From the NCBI RefSeq assembly GCF_020382885.2, contig NC_058497.1, forward strand, positions 21,506,330 through 21,570,329: DNA of 64,000 bases, written 5' to 3'. This document shows, one piece after another, positions 15,201 to 26,800 of this stretch; the first letter of the stretch is position 1; the number at the start of each line of letters is the position of its first letter. This stretch comes from Scatophagus argus. Lineage: Eukaryota > Chordata > Actinopteri > Scatophagidae. The translations under genes and the position numbers were made by a program. The notes below the pieces were generated by a model. The model was not told the origin of the DNA and ran no database searches. It saw only the letters and a list, made by a program, of their open reading frames with translations.

Positions 15201-18200
15201 CACCGGAGGGCAGGAAAATTTGGGTGTGGTGGAGTGATTAATGAGAAAAATGCCCCCCACCCCCTGTATTAGCCAGCTGATGTGCCCTTGAGCAGGGCGC
15301 CTGACAGTGGCAGCCCACTGCTCCTGTGTGTTTCACTGCATGTAATTTGCTCGGTGTTGCATGTGTGTTCAACTAAGGATGGTTTCAGTGTGTGTATGTA
15401 AAAATATATATACTGCCAATAAAGCAGTATATATGTTTTTCTTCTATTCTTCTTCTTCTTCTGAAAGCTGGGAAAGTCTTCCATATATCAGTCATCAACC
15501 AAATTCTTTTAACAAGAGGCTGCTTCAGTTATTTTTTCCTTAATTTTTAATGTAGCATTTTTATGCTTCCACTTTCTGACTGCTTTGTTTGTGTCCTCAC
15601 TCAGGTATGTTGCCTGTGTTGTCCACCCGGCCCCTGTCAAACTTTGAGCTCACGCTGAGCCCTGATGGTACCCGTGTTGGCAACCATCGCTGCTCAAATT
15701 TGCTAGACTATACTGAGATCAAGACTCGTTACAGTTTCCTTACTGAAGCCACCAAGAATCCCGAAGTGATCGGTGAGACAGCCCCTTACCAATACAGCAC
15801 GTCCCTCAGAGGATCCAGTACACTACGATTCTACCGAAATCTCAACATGGAGGCTTGTTTGTGGGAATTCACCAGCTACTATGACATGTCTGAGCTGCTC
15901 AGTGACTGTGGAGGAACCATTGGGACTGATGGACAGGTGAGCAGCCCCACCTTTGAGCTTTAGCTCACCCTTGACCCTTCTTTGTCATCTCTTGACATGA
16001 GGTGCAATCAGTCAGTTCAATAAAGGAGCAGACCCCCTTGAGGATAGGAATGTGGACTCAGCAGTTACTGGTCTGTTCTGTACAACAACAAGACTTGCCC
16101 ATTTTCATTTCAAAATACCCCTGGATTTTCAATCCTCATTTATCATTTACAGACATATTAAAACCCTGCTCGCCTACTTGGTTTACCTTTAAAAGATCCT
16201 AAACTAAATACTAGCCTGTAGAGAAGTCATCCATTATTGTCTTGAGACCCATGTTAACCTCCACAGTAATGACTAACCCAACACCCTGCTTCCTTCAACT
16301 CCTGGTGAGACCGGTTATTTGACTTGTCAAAGTGGCAAGTCAATAACCAACAGCCTCATAAAAATCTCTGTTCTCTAGCTCTATTCATCTGTTACACTGC
16401 GTGCACAGTGTGCTTTTTGCAGTAGCAGCTGTTATTTGTTGAGCTGGAAGACGAAGATCTTAAAGCCTGCTCATACCTTGCAGGCTTGAACATTTGCATT
16501 CACCTTGGAAACCTACAGTTAGTTGACTTGCAGTTAATTAAGGTAGTGGGTTGATAAAGAAGGTCTGGAAGAGTGCACAGGGCACATCATGGTGAAAACC
16601 TCCACTACACTCCCTATAATTAATTAAAGCCCTACAGCACCCACAAATATATTTGGCTTGGAAGGTATATAAGTGCATATATTGCTTTGTTGTTATGATA
16701 GGAGTGTCTCATTTTACATGGCTTCGGGTTTATTTACTTACAAAGGCATCAGCCAGGTGACAACAGACAGAACTAAGTTGCCTGTAGCCACATGATTTAA
16801 ATGTGAATGCTGTTGTGATAAACATGTCCTGGCAAGTAGGCCGGCTGCTGCCTTTAATATAAACTCACCTTGGCCAGTAGTAAAAGCTTGAGAACAGAAA
16901 TCAACAAACTTTGCAATAAAAAGTGATTATGGTGACTTCAATTCTTTCTTCATTGATTAGTGACCACAGTGATCAGGGATAATCCAGTAATTTTTAAAAC
17001 AAAAATAACAGCAAGGTGTGAAAGAAAGAAATAATTTTGACCCTCAGATTGCTTAGTTTCAAAATCCTCAAGAACACACATCTAGCAATAAAAACTATTC
17101 TTGTCCCTTTTGTCGTTCCATCAAGGGGGCGCGGTATACACTCAGCTCTCGTACAGCTCTGTATGTAGATATTGTTGCTATGGTTACTGTTGAACAGAGC
17201 AAAAAGACGGCATGTTGATGCACAGATTGAGGCATCACAGGTTCAGTTTCAGGATCTGCAAGGCAGGATCAACAGAAAAATGAAGTGCCTTTGTTTGTGG
17301 GTGCCCTGTGACCTGAGTGCTCCTCTAAGTGGGCAGGCAGACAGCTCTGTGCAGGCTGGGACCAGACTAGTGTCATGTCACAGTGTAGAGCTTAGTGCCC
17401 AGCTTAACACTACCACAGGAATCTATTAAGGCCCAGCAGGTTGTGTCAGAAGGCCATTTTGTGAATCATTTGCCTGAGCTCTCAGCGCCCAGAGGCGAAG
17501 GCACGTCTCCACATGAACACAGAGCCAGTGCAGGCAGGTGCTGCTCACAGGTCAGAGAAAAGTGCAGATACCAGAGAGCGCTCCCTCTGAGGACTTTCAC
17601 CACTTAGAATTCTTCAACCATTTTAGGACAGCATTTTTAGAGAGGGAAAGTTGGGAGCAATTCGGTATCCTCAATGATTGTGAATGTAGGGCAATCTATG
17701 TGTGTGGTTTTTTTTAGTGGCAAAGATAAAAAATGCATCACTTCATCTATAATCCAAAAACACTATAGAACATACAGCTATAGAGCATCAATTCATCATT
17801 CATCATTAATGATGCCTACTTGAAGTTAACAGTACAGACATGATAACTCAGGAAAGTCTGCTTTAAATTCCCTTGAACATTACATGTTCCATAACAAAGA
17901 CAACTTTTTCTCTGACACAACATGTTCACTGCAGGTGTTGAATCTGGTCCAGTCCTATGTGACCCTACGAGTCCCGCTCCACGTGTCCTATGTCTTCCAC
18001 TCTCCTGTGGGTGCAGGAGGATGGCAACACTTTGACTTGCAGTCAGAGCTGAGGCTCACGTTTGTATACGACACTGCCATCTTATGGAGGGATGGTATCG
18101 GTAGCCCACCAGAAGCTGAACTACAAGGTGAGACTTGATCAGTAGTGCACAATTAAAAAATATTACTCCCTGGGGAGTTGTTTCGGGCATGTCCATCTGG

Positions 18201-21200
18201 GAGGAGACCCCAGGGCAGACCCAGGACATGATGGAGGGGTTATGTCTCTCGTCTGGCCTGGGAACTTCTTGATATCCCCTCTGATGAGCTGGTGGAAGTT
18301 TACCAGGGAGGGGACAGTCTGGGCTTCCCTGCTGCCCCTGCAACCTGGACTTGGATAGGCAGAGGAAGACGAGACAAGACAAGACTTAACGATGTGCTAT
18401 GTTTACTAAATGAGGTAATGTAAATGAATGAAATAGCCAAATTAAAGCCTGTTGTGGCTGTCTTTGTAGGTGCACTGTACCCAACCAGCATGCGTATAAA
18501 TGGCCAGGGTCGACTGGTGGTCAACTTCCGCACTGAGGCTCGATTCAGAGGCCTGTTTGTGTTTGCACATCCAGGTACAGTATGTAACGTATAGGTGAAG
18601 TTTAACAGTCTAAATTTAATGTGATTGTATGTGATGCTGCTTTACAACATCATAACTTTTGAATAAAAGTCCAAGTAAAACATGTTTCATGTTCAGTAAC
18701 ATGTTAAGTGTAGGAGTTTTTTACCTGTGACAATATATTTCAAGCAGTGCTATAATTCTCTTTTTATAGCACATTTATCATTAGTTCTAGCTTAAATTGT
18801 ATTTTAAATTCTAACTGAGCATGCTATTATGATGATTGGTGTATTTTTCCATCAGCTTCACCACTCACCTCCATGGTCATGTGTCCGGACCACCCCAGTT
18901 TGACCTTTAACCTCAGTCTTGTGAGGAACGAGCCAACCTACAATCAGCCCATCCAGCAGTGGACGTTTGTCTCTGATTTTGCTGTGAGTGAGCAACTTTT
19001 TTCTCCAAGGAGCTGTTTATTGCTTTTTACATTTAACTCTTCCTGAACATACTTTCCCCTCTCAGGTACGTGACTACTCCGGCACATACACAGTGAAGCT
19101 TATCCCGTGTACGTCCCCTCCCAGCCTGGAATACACCATCCCTCCCATCTGCAATCCCAGAGAACCTCTTACCTTCGACATGGACATCCGCTTTCAGCAG
19201 GTGACCTCACCATGACTAATATTAACTTGAAAAAAATTAAAAGTTAAGTAAACAATGCTTGAATACAGACCACTACTGCATATTTGAAAAATTTGTCTGG
19301 AACTTTGTGAAAGTTAAATGAACACAGCCAGTTTTTCATTTATTTGTCCCTTCTCCTTCATTCATTACTTCCTGTGATCCCCACTTCTTGCCTCTTGGCT
19401 TGTCGTTTATTTTCTTGCTTCTCATCCCTTGAAAAATCTGAAAGGAAACTCCCCTCTCGTACTCATTAAACTGCAGCTCTTCTCTCTCACCCCGACAGGA
19501 ACAGATCTCTTGTCAGTATTTTGCTCATTTGTGTGTGTTTGTTTGTCCTTCATGTGTTTGTAGGTTAGCGACCCTGTGGCCACTGAGTTCAGTCTGAACA
19601 CCCAGATGATTTTACTCTCTAAACGGATACTGTGGCTCTCAGACGGCTCCATGGGCTTTGGACAGGAGAGTGACACTGCGTTCTCACAGGGTAAGGCACT
19701 CATGAAATGCTAATTTCTCTTGAAGGTTTTGTAGATTATATACAAAACAGGGCACAAATTTGCTGAAATTGAATGATGGCTGTGAATGTGTTGCTAAGCT
19801 CCCTGGATTTCTCACAATTCTAATAGACCAAAAGAAATCGCTGTTTAATGAATATTTCTGTTGATAGCTGGTTGATTAGCATATTCTCCACTATTTCCCA
19901 GCCAAACTGAATAAAAATCAGAATAGTGAAGCCTCCATGATACACCATTTTGTCTGCTTTCATATCTTTTCTCAAACCAAACTAATTACAAGAGACTGAG
20001 TTTTGTTTCTCTCAACAAGATCTGGAAAGTCAAAGGTTGTTGTCCAAGTGAGTGTGGGAAACTTTTGTCGCCAAGACATAGAGAGTAGCTTTAGCTTCAT
20101 TGTTGTATGAACACATTAAAATCATATGAGAGAACTGCATTAGTGGACAAATGTGAACAAAGCTTTGTTTAGTGCATTTAATTTAATCATCAAGTTTTGT
20201 TTATGTTTTTCAATGAAGAAATCTGTATTTCCTTTCCATCAGGGGATATGATTTACGGACGAGTGATGGTAGATCCAGTGCAGAACTTGGGCGACTCCTT
20301 TTTTTGTAACATAGAGAAAGTGTTCCTGTGTACAGGAACTGATGGATATGTCCCTAAATACAACCCCAGCAACTTTGAATTTGGCTGTCTGGCTGATGCT
20401 CCATCTCTGCTCTACAGATTCAAGATTATTGTAAGCATCAAAAGTATATTTGCCATCATGTTACTTGTGCTTTGTGTCTATACCTAAATATTCCTTCTTT
20501 TCAATCCAGGACAAAGCCCAGCCAGAGACCCAGGCCAGGTCATTTGGCAATGTAGCTTTCAACGCCTTCCTGGCGGTGGATGACCCTGGCGCTTTAGCTC
20601 TGGTGAGACAACCCGGGTCAGATGGTTTCAGAATGGATTCCTCAGCTCTCTTCCAGGTCAGTATAAATGTCAAGTACAAGAAACACAAACATCTGAATAG
20701 TCCACATCCTCATATCCCCATTCACCAATCTGTGATGAATTCCAGGGAGATTTTCTGCTGGAATTTCCATTTTTGTTTGGCCTTTAAATCAACCTGGCTT
20801 TTAACTCTCAGGGAGCTGGTGTGAACTTGTGGCATCCCACCGTGTAGCCTGTGGAGAGAGAGTGAAATGAAAATGCTGTATTGTATGAGTTAAAGAAGGT
20901 CATATGGATGTTAGGGGATATTCTACTTTTTCTCCAAGCTGGGGAAAAAAAAGACTCACTGTCCTGACACTTGCGTCCACCTGGACACCTTACTGCGAGT
21001 GAACAATTCTGTCGCCATGTGAGCTGGTCTTTATATGGCTGAGAACAAAGCTGGCCAATATTGTTTTCTGGAGGACCATACTGATTTACAGTAGATAAAG
21101 TAAGCAAAGGGCCACAAATTGGCCAGTTGATTTGGAACATGAAACACTTCAATGATCAACTGCTTTGTAAAAATATTCTGCCTGGGAATTAAGTTGGAAC

Positions 21201-22491
21201 ACAGTTTCACCTTTTCTTCTCTTTCCTGCTGCTACTCTCTTAGCATATCAGACATAGTTCCTCTGAGATGACACTCAAATGTTTACTCTTGGTTAGAAGC
21301 ATAACATTCAGAGTTAATTTTCTCTATTTTGAAGCATTCATACCATGTTTCTGTCTTCACAACCGCTGACATAACTTGTCACTTGGGCTGAGTAAACTCG
21401 AGGTCTTTAGTCCAATTTTTAAGTAGACTGCGCCCTCTGTTGGAATCAAGTTAAATAGCAATATTCACTTGGCTTGAGTGAAATCCAGCCTTTCACTGAT
21501 TTTTTGGGGTTTGTTTTATTTTTCTTTAAGGACGTTACAGGCCAGATTAAGATGGTCCACGGACCAGTTTTGTATTTTGTGTATTTTGCTTAGTGTGACC
21601 TAAACTCTCCCCTTTCACTGAGTCCAGATTGCTTCTTCTTGCCGGTGTGTCACAGTGTGTTTCTTGGCTTATTAAGAAGTCACTATCATTATACCCCACA
21701 GGGTTTTTTTTCCATATTTTTCAGAAATTTCCATACTCTCTTTTCCATACTGGCATTCCTATGAGTATCAGTAGTAAAATAGCAGAAACTTATCTGCTTG
21801 GTCCACAAGGTGAAGTTACATTGATATTAGGTATAATTGTTTATAGTATTTTGTAGTAGTTTTTTATTCTTTTTTACTGAACTCTTGAGCTTCAACAAAA
21901 GGATCTGGTGCCCTGTGGAAAGCAGTGCCTTAAAAATGACCTACGGGTAGCAGTTTTTAAAACAATAGCTGTTGCTCTTTCCAGGTGTCTGCAGGGAGAG
22001 AGTGGTACATTCACACCATCTACACCGTCCGTTCTCGGGACAATGCTAACCGTGGAATAGGGAAGAGAAGTCTGGAGTACCATGTGATGAGCCAGCACAC
22101 AAATCTGCTTCCAAAGGGTCAGCATCGCACCAGAAGATCAGCCAACGATGTGCCAGACATAATAGAAGAGATCGGTGTGAATAACAACCGCGGCACCAAC
22201 ATCCTCCATATCGCGCTGGAACGTAGCAACCAGAGGAGGACGAGCCCAGAGAGGGAGATCTTCACCAAAGGGATCATCCCTCGTGAGCTCAACCAGAAAG
22301 AAAACGGCGATGACAGACTAGTGTTGATCATTGGTATTTTTGTAGGACTGCTCCTCACAGTGCTCCTCATCATTGTGGTGGTGTTACTGGTGCGCTCCAA
22401 ACGAGACAAGAAAGATGTACCCAAGAGCTCCAGCAGTGCAGAGCCCATGGTGACACGAGTCCTCAGTAGCAGTGACAGCTCAGAGGTCTAA
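263..22491 (+). CDS. frem2: FREM2-type Fraser complex protein, 3' half (partial at 5' end)
   Basis: Large basement-membrane protein that acts with FRAS1 and FREM1 in epidermal-dermal adhesion. Twenty-one exons read in one frame: 263-493, 2619-2744, 3770-4021, 11475-11624, 12490-12699, 12815-13012, 13124-13288, 13546-13728, 13822-13952, 14088-14243, 14500-14803, 14985-15116, 15605-15936, 17935-18127, 18470-18574, 18856-18983, 19066-19200, 19564-19690, 20243-20430, 20510-20656 and 21985-22491 (stop TAA). They sum to 4100 nt: two bases of a split codon plus 1365 codons and the stop, with all phases compatible. Content in order: end of Calx-beta 1, Calx-beta 2-5, a long Cys-containing ectodomain, a furin-type site, one transmembrane helix and a short cytoplasmic tail. 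Human FREM2 is about 3170 residues, so about 1800 residues and the CSPG repeats lie upstream. The transmembrane end excludes FREM1. FREM3 is less likely because, as I recall, it is shorter and lacks this long C-terminus. Whether this is frem2a or frem2b cannot be told here. Donor 13013 (GTTGTG) is weak. Confidence 0.92.
494..2618 (+). other. frem2 intron, no recognised content
   Basis: AT-rich intron of 2.1 kb between Calx-beta exons, with GTGAGT donor and a pyrimidine-rich CAG acceptor. The short open frames inside it (for example 1129-1386) have no flanking splice sites, domain match or composition that would support coding. Confidence 0.7.
4022..11474 (+). other. frem2 intron of 7.45 kb, between Calx-beta 2 and 3
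   Basis: By far the longest frem2 intron in the window; most others are under 2 kb. Donor GTAAGA, acceptor CTCCCAG. I recognise no exon or transposon in it. It holds a 13-bp tandem triplet at 8266-8304 and many short chance frames on both strands. Exons on either side join in phase 1 and restore a normal repeat boundary, so no coding exon appears to be missing. Confidence 0.65.
8266..8304. repeat. 13-bp tandem repeat, three copies
   Basis: Three head-to-tail copies of AAGGTTGTTTTAC, the middle one differing by a single base. It lies in the long frem2 intron and is probably a slippage product. Confidence 0.8.
15168..15432 (+). repeat. tRNA-derived SINE copy A, in frem2 intron
   Basis: The left part carries a pol III B-box-like stretch (AGTTTGATTCC, around 15189-15199) after a tRNA-like head. 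Then come AATTTGGGTGTGG, GGCAGCCCACTGCTCCTGTG with TTTCACTGCATG, GTTGCATGTGTG and a tail with TGTATGTAAAAATATA and an AATAAAG-like end. The same blocks occur in inverted orientation at about 63053-63305, so both are copies of one family. Family name not assigned. Confidence 0.75.
15937..17934 (+). other. frem2 intron, nothing recognised
   Basis: Two-kilobase intron between exons ending TDGQ and beginning VLNLVQSYV. Both flanks are phase 0. Short frames such as 17172-17429 have no supporting features. Confidence 0.65.
18165..18390 (+). mobile_element. LINE reverse-transcriptase ORF2 C-terminal relic in frem2 intron
   Basis: Translating the + strand gives [17 protein letters not shown], a stop, then [13 protein letters not shown], and the stretch ends in GRGRRDKT. 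This matches the C-terminal end of a non-LTR retrotransposon ORF2 that is very common in fish genomes (pattern [17 protein letters not shown]). It is followed by the usual purine-rich terminal repeat (GAAGACGAGACAAGACAAGAC). The element is 5'-truncated and broken by an in-frame TGA. It fills most of the 342-bp intron between exons ending 18127 and starting 18470. Confidence 0.7.
20657..21984 (+). other. frem2 last intron, nothing recognised
   Basis: 1.3-kb intron between the penultimate exon and the membrane-anchor exon, phase 0 on both sides. No repeat or exon is recognised in it. Confidence 0.6.
21985..22491 (+). other. frem2: frem2 last coding exon: shedding site, transmembrane helix, PDZ-ligand C-terminus
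   Basis: The 168 residues of this exon hold the membrane anchor. A furin-type R-T-R-R|S sequence lies at 22126-22137 (residues 48-51 of the exon). A hydrophobic helix rich in Leu, Ile and Val (residues 112-136, nt 22318-22392) is followed by the basic stop-transfer stretch RSKRDKK. The cytoplasmic tail is Ser-rich and ends in S-S-E-V, a class I PDZ ligand (S/T-x-hydrophobic). In zebrafish, furin has been linked genetically to Fraser-complex phenotypes, and GRIP1 is the known PDZ partner of the complex. Those functions are family knowledge; the motifs are seen directly. Confidence 0.82.
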
Positions 22492-24374
22492 CAGACTGTT
22501 GATTGAGAATTTTAGTTAATATTTTTGTTTTGCAAGTGCCTCACATTTTAGACAAAAATTGAAGTGTGTGCGTGTGTGTGTGTGTGGGTGTGCAAGTGTG
22601 TGTGTGAAGCAACACAAACTACAAGAGCTTTGATTCTATTCAGAAATCTACTTGAAATACTGCATCACCTCCATGGCCGGGGAGTGGTCTTGACATTAAC
22701 CTGGGGACAGACTTTGTTGGCAGTTGTTTCAAGGCACTTGTCAAGTTGTCAGCACTTGCTTATTGATTTGCTTTTGATGCCACTTGATCCAAAAAAGGTG
22801 TTATTACCTTTCCAAAGGTGCTTTAGAAGATGCCTTCTGACTTGAATGGCATTTTGTGTTTTACCAAGTAGGTCAAGAGAAGGTGGATATTTTGCAAACT
22901 GTAGTTGTGGTTGTTAACAATGGGCTTTACATGTTTGATTTGTTGCATCAAGACACTGTCCATAGTTTGCTTACAGTACGCTGGCTAAACCTGTCCCTTC
23001 TTATATAGAATGATTTGTCCTTAGATTCAGTGTGTGCCTAAGAAACCACAGGATTTTGAGGTTTAATGATGTATGTTATGTTTGTCCCGTGTGATGAGTA
23101 AGACATCCATTCAAATGAAAAAAATGTTTCACATTGTTTTCTTGTGCTTATCTTTTTGCATGCATTCATTTTTTGTATCCTAAGATTGTTTAAAAAAAGT
23201 CTAAATGCTGATTTGAATTGTCTACTGTATTTCCACCAGTTTGTATTTTACAGTATATCCCATGAGAAACCATCACTAACTAATTATTGTTAAATTCCCC
23301 TAAATATTTAGTTCTTAAAACACTATGATTTTAACTGACATGTGGCACTAAGTCAAATGAGAGAAGTCCGTGGTTCTGAAGCGACTTTCAAGACAGCTGG
23401 TCTGCGTTGTACAGTGTAGTGAAGTAACAGATCCAAATCTGCTATTTCCAACAGGGACCATTTTCACGCTTGGCACAACTGGTATGCTAATTTTCTAAAT
23501 GCTCGCTGTAGCTTAATGGAGATAGCTGAGACTCCAGATCCCTCTCACAACAGGACTACGTGTAGACTGTGCTGTTTGATTTCTTTTTTAAACCTTGAAA
23601 TATTGTCCAATAAGTTTAGCAGAATTTGCTGAAAGGGAATAAAATGTTCTACCCCCATTCATTGTATTTGTTGTCTGCTGTACTCATTCATTAGTTTTAA
23701 ATGTATTTATTTATTTTTTCAGTGCTTGTTATTTAGTGCCGATATAAATCGCATATCATTTCCTCTCTCTTTTTAATTTTGCTTTGAACCTATCTTTCAC
23801 AAACTGTATGACTTGTTTGTTATTATAGTTTCAATGTACAATACACACATACAGGTTATGTTTCATGTTTGCATTAAATCAGTGTGCAGATGAGATGACC
23901 GTAATATCTTTCCATCTATCAGTGTTAAATTTTTACTGTTACAGATCTAAGCACCACATTGCCATAAAATCTGATTACCTCATAGTACTGTGTATTGTAT
24001 GATAGACATTAACTTCATACTCTCTGCTTTCTAGATGTTATAAATGTTTATTTGCCATTTTATTTTGAAATTGTAAACAATGCTATGCAACCTGTGATGT
24101 CATACCATCATGTATGATTTGTCTTTTCAGTGCACAATTTGCTTGCTAATCTAGGATTGACACTGTATCAATGTACTGTGGTTCTTTTATTCCACTCTAA
24201 TGCTTTGAGTGCATTCTGAGCTTTTTTATGCACATGTATGTATGTATATACATATATTACCTATAAATATACCATTTGGATGTTATGGGAATGGTTATTG
24301 TTGAAAATTGCATACTGTATGTGCTGTAAGTATTTGTAACATAGACCAGAAGCTCAGCATGGTCTGAAAATAAA
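22492..24374 (+). other. frem2: frem2 3' UTR with two poly(A) signals
   Basis: AT-rich non-coding sequence follows the stop codon. AATAAA hexamers occur at 23638-23643 and 24369-24374, so a short (about 1.15 kb) and a long (about 1.9 kb) 3' UTR are both possible. A TG dinucleotide microsatellite lies near the start (about 22563-22612). No protein-coding signal is seen. The true cleavage site is inferred. Confidence 0.6.
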
Positions 24375-26800
24375 TGATTTTTCAAGAAACATCATGAAAT
24401 TTTGTGGTTTTTGATGAAAGTATGCTGTATATTTTGATTTTAAATGATTACCAAATCTTTTTGTCTTTCAAATAGTTTGACTAAAAATAATAACCATTGT
24501 CTACCTATGTATAAATTTACAAATATACCTATTGATCTGGTTGAGTATTAGTCACTTTTTTGTAGAAATTCAATATGTAAAAATTTCTGTGAAGAAAGAA
24601 ACAAGGTCATAAATATATTTTATATTTCATTAATGACCACAAATTATTCAGAAGTTGCTCTCATTATTGATTTCAGGATGATGAGATTTAAATGTAAGCT
24701 CACTAAACCAAGATGTGGACGCATTGTGCCTACTTAACGCATGATTTCCCCAATAATATCATCCAGTGATTACATTTAATGTGCAAATTCATGAACAGAT
24801 ATCATCCATCTCAGTGCGAGTCAGATACAGATATACAATAACTCAGTAAACCATGTGCTTTTATTACCAGTGCATATTCATAGAGAAAACAAAATAGTTT
24901 GTATTGGTGTGACACAAACAGTGTAGAGTAAAATGCTTCAGACACATGTCGAAACGGTAAGCCCTTTGACGCTTTAAAGACGTCTGGGCTCCTGTTTGGC
25001 AACAAGTCAAACAACAGATCAAGTGCATGAAAAACAGCAGCTTCCTGGATGACTTAGGTGGTGAAATCAGGTCACATCCTGTTGCTCAGAGAATTTCTAC
25101 ACTGGGTAGAGTGAATGTTTATGTTGGGGTTTTTAGCACAATGCTGTGAGTAATTATGTCAGACATGGAAGTTGCCTTTTTCCTGCACCTGGTCTCTTCC
25201 ACTGTGGCACCAGGTTTTCTTGACATTACACAGAATGAACACTAGGGGGAGGAAGAGCAGCACCAGCTCTGCGGGTAAAGGTTTTTCCTTGGGACTCATG
25301 GCTTGATGTAGTGCAGGCAGAAACTCATATCTAGCAGCCTTATGCTTGATAGCTTATGACACGTATCATAGGCATGTGTATTCTAAAGCGTGGGTGAGTC
25401 TGCTGGCAAAAGTCATCTAATAAATTATCATTTAATGATTTTGTAACTGTTTCCTATGTAAAAGCCAAAAAAAACAAAACAAAACAAACAAACAAACAAA
25501 CAAAAACAACACTATAAAACAGAATTCATATTTCATCCCAATAATTTCCATGATCTTGGATTCATATTGATGCACAGTTAACAGTTTTCTCACAAAGCTC
25601 CCAAAGCCTCCCTAAAAATCTGATACCATCAAAGGAATAAAAATTAAAGTTGTTTCACTGACATGGTGATTAATTTGGGTGGTTTTCCTGAGATATGTGT
25701 ATTATTTCTGGTTTGTAACTGTTAGCACTCAAATGAATACAATCATTCTGTGATCCCATATCTTGAGACATTAATTCTAAACAAATAAACTAAGATAACT
25801 TTTTATGATGGCATCCCAGATGAAAACAAAGAAGCATTGGAAACACTAATCAAAATCTTCCCGATGTGAGGGAATACTGAATTCTGCTTTAAGGTGAAAT
25901 TTCATTTTAGGAGAAAAGGGACAAAGTAAAAACAAAGGAAGCACATCACTTTAGAAAAATAATTTGTAAATGCTGAGCTAGTGTATAAAATAAAATAAAT
26001 TAGCTTTTTAATTTTTGATTTTCCCTTTAAAACAACAGATATTAACAAAAATGGTTATTGTGCTGCTTACATTCCCAATAAATATGACACTCTTCTTCTT
26101 TTAAGCATGTGCTGGGTATGTTTAAAAAGCACACTTTATAACAGCTGCCATACACACATTCTTGAAATCCTGGAATCCTTGACTGCTGCTCTTTGAATAG
26201 CCAAACAGCTGTGTGTTTCAAAATCATAGCAAATACATACGGAGTGATCTAATATACACAATATACATTTATGTATATACAGTACATACAGCAAATCAAT
26301 GCACAGATGGTGGTGACATTTTTATGTTCTGTCAGTAAATGAGAAATTTTACATTTCATTGCTGGAGAAGCTTAGCACTGTTCAGTTCACTGTAAGCATT
26401 AACTAGTTCATGAGAAAAGCAACTGATGGGTACACTGTGCTGTTGCCTAAGCATTAAGATAAAATAAAACTTCATGCATTTGGACAAGTTATGGCTCATT
26501 AAATACTTCAATTTATCTCCTACCCTTTCTGGTCTCACAGGTAATAACACCATCAATAGGCTCTAAAACCAGTCCATAGCTTTATGTCCATGACTTGTCC
26601 CAGGATGCTACATTGCCCCACTTTAAAACAACTTTCAATACACATCATAAAAGGGTAAACTCGGGTTCAGACACTTCATTATATCCAGGAGATCAGCTGA
26701 TGTGCACATTAAAAGGCTGTATTGGAAGGTGCACCCTGTGGAATACATTAGTTGTGTCGTTGTCAGTGCTTGCAGTGGTGAAGATGGCTGTCTCAGGTGT
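24375..26800 (-). other. convergent 3' region between frem2 and trim3; probable trim3 3' UTR
   Basis: The two genes converge here. A minus-strand AATAAA (TTTATT at 24860-24865 on the + strand) could end a trim3 3' UTR of about 1.9 kb, leaving only about 0.5 kb between transcripts. An A/C-rich CAAA microsatellite sits at 25474-25505. No coding exon is seen. How far the trim3 UTR extends is inferred. Confidence 0.45.
25474..25505. repeat. (CAAA)n microsatellite
   Basis: Tandem CAAA/CAAAA units read directly from the sequence. Confidence 0.85.
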
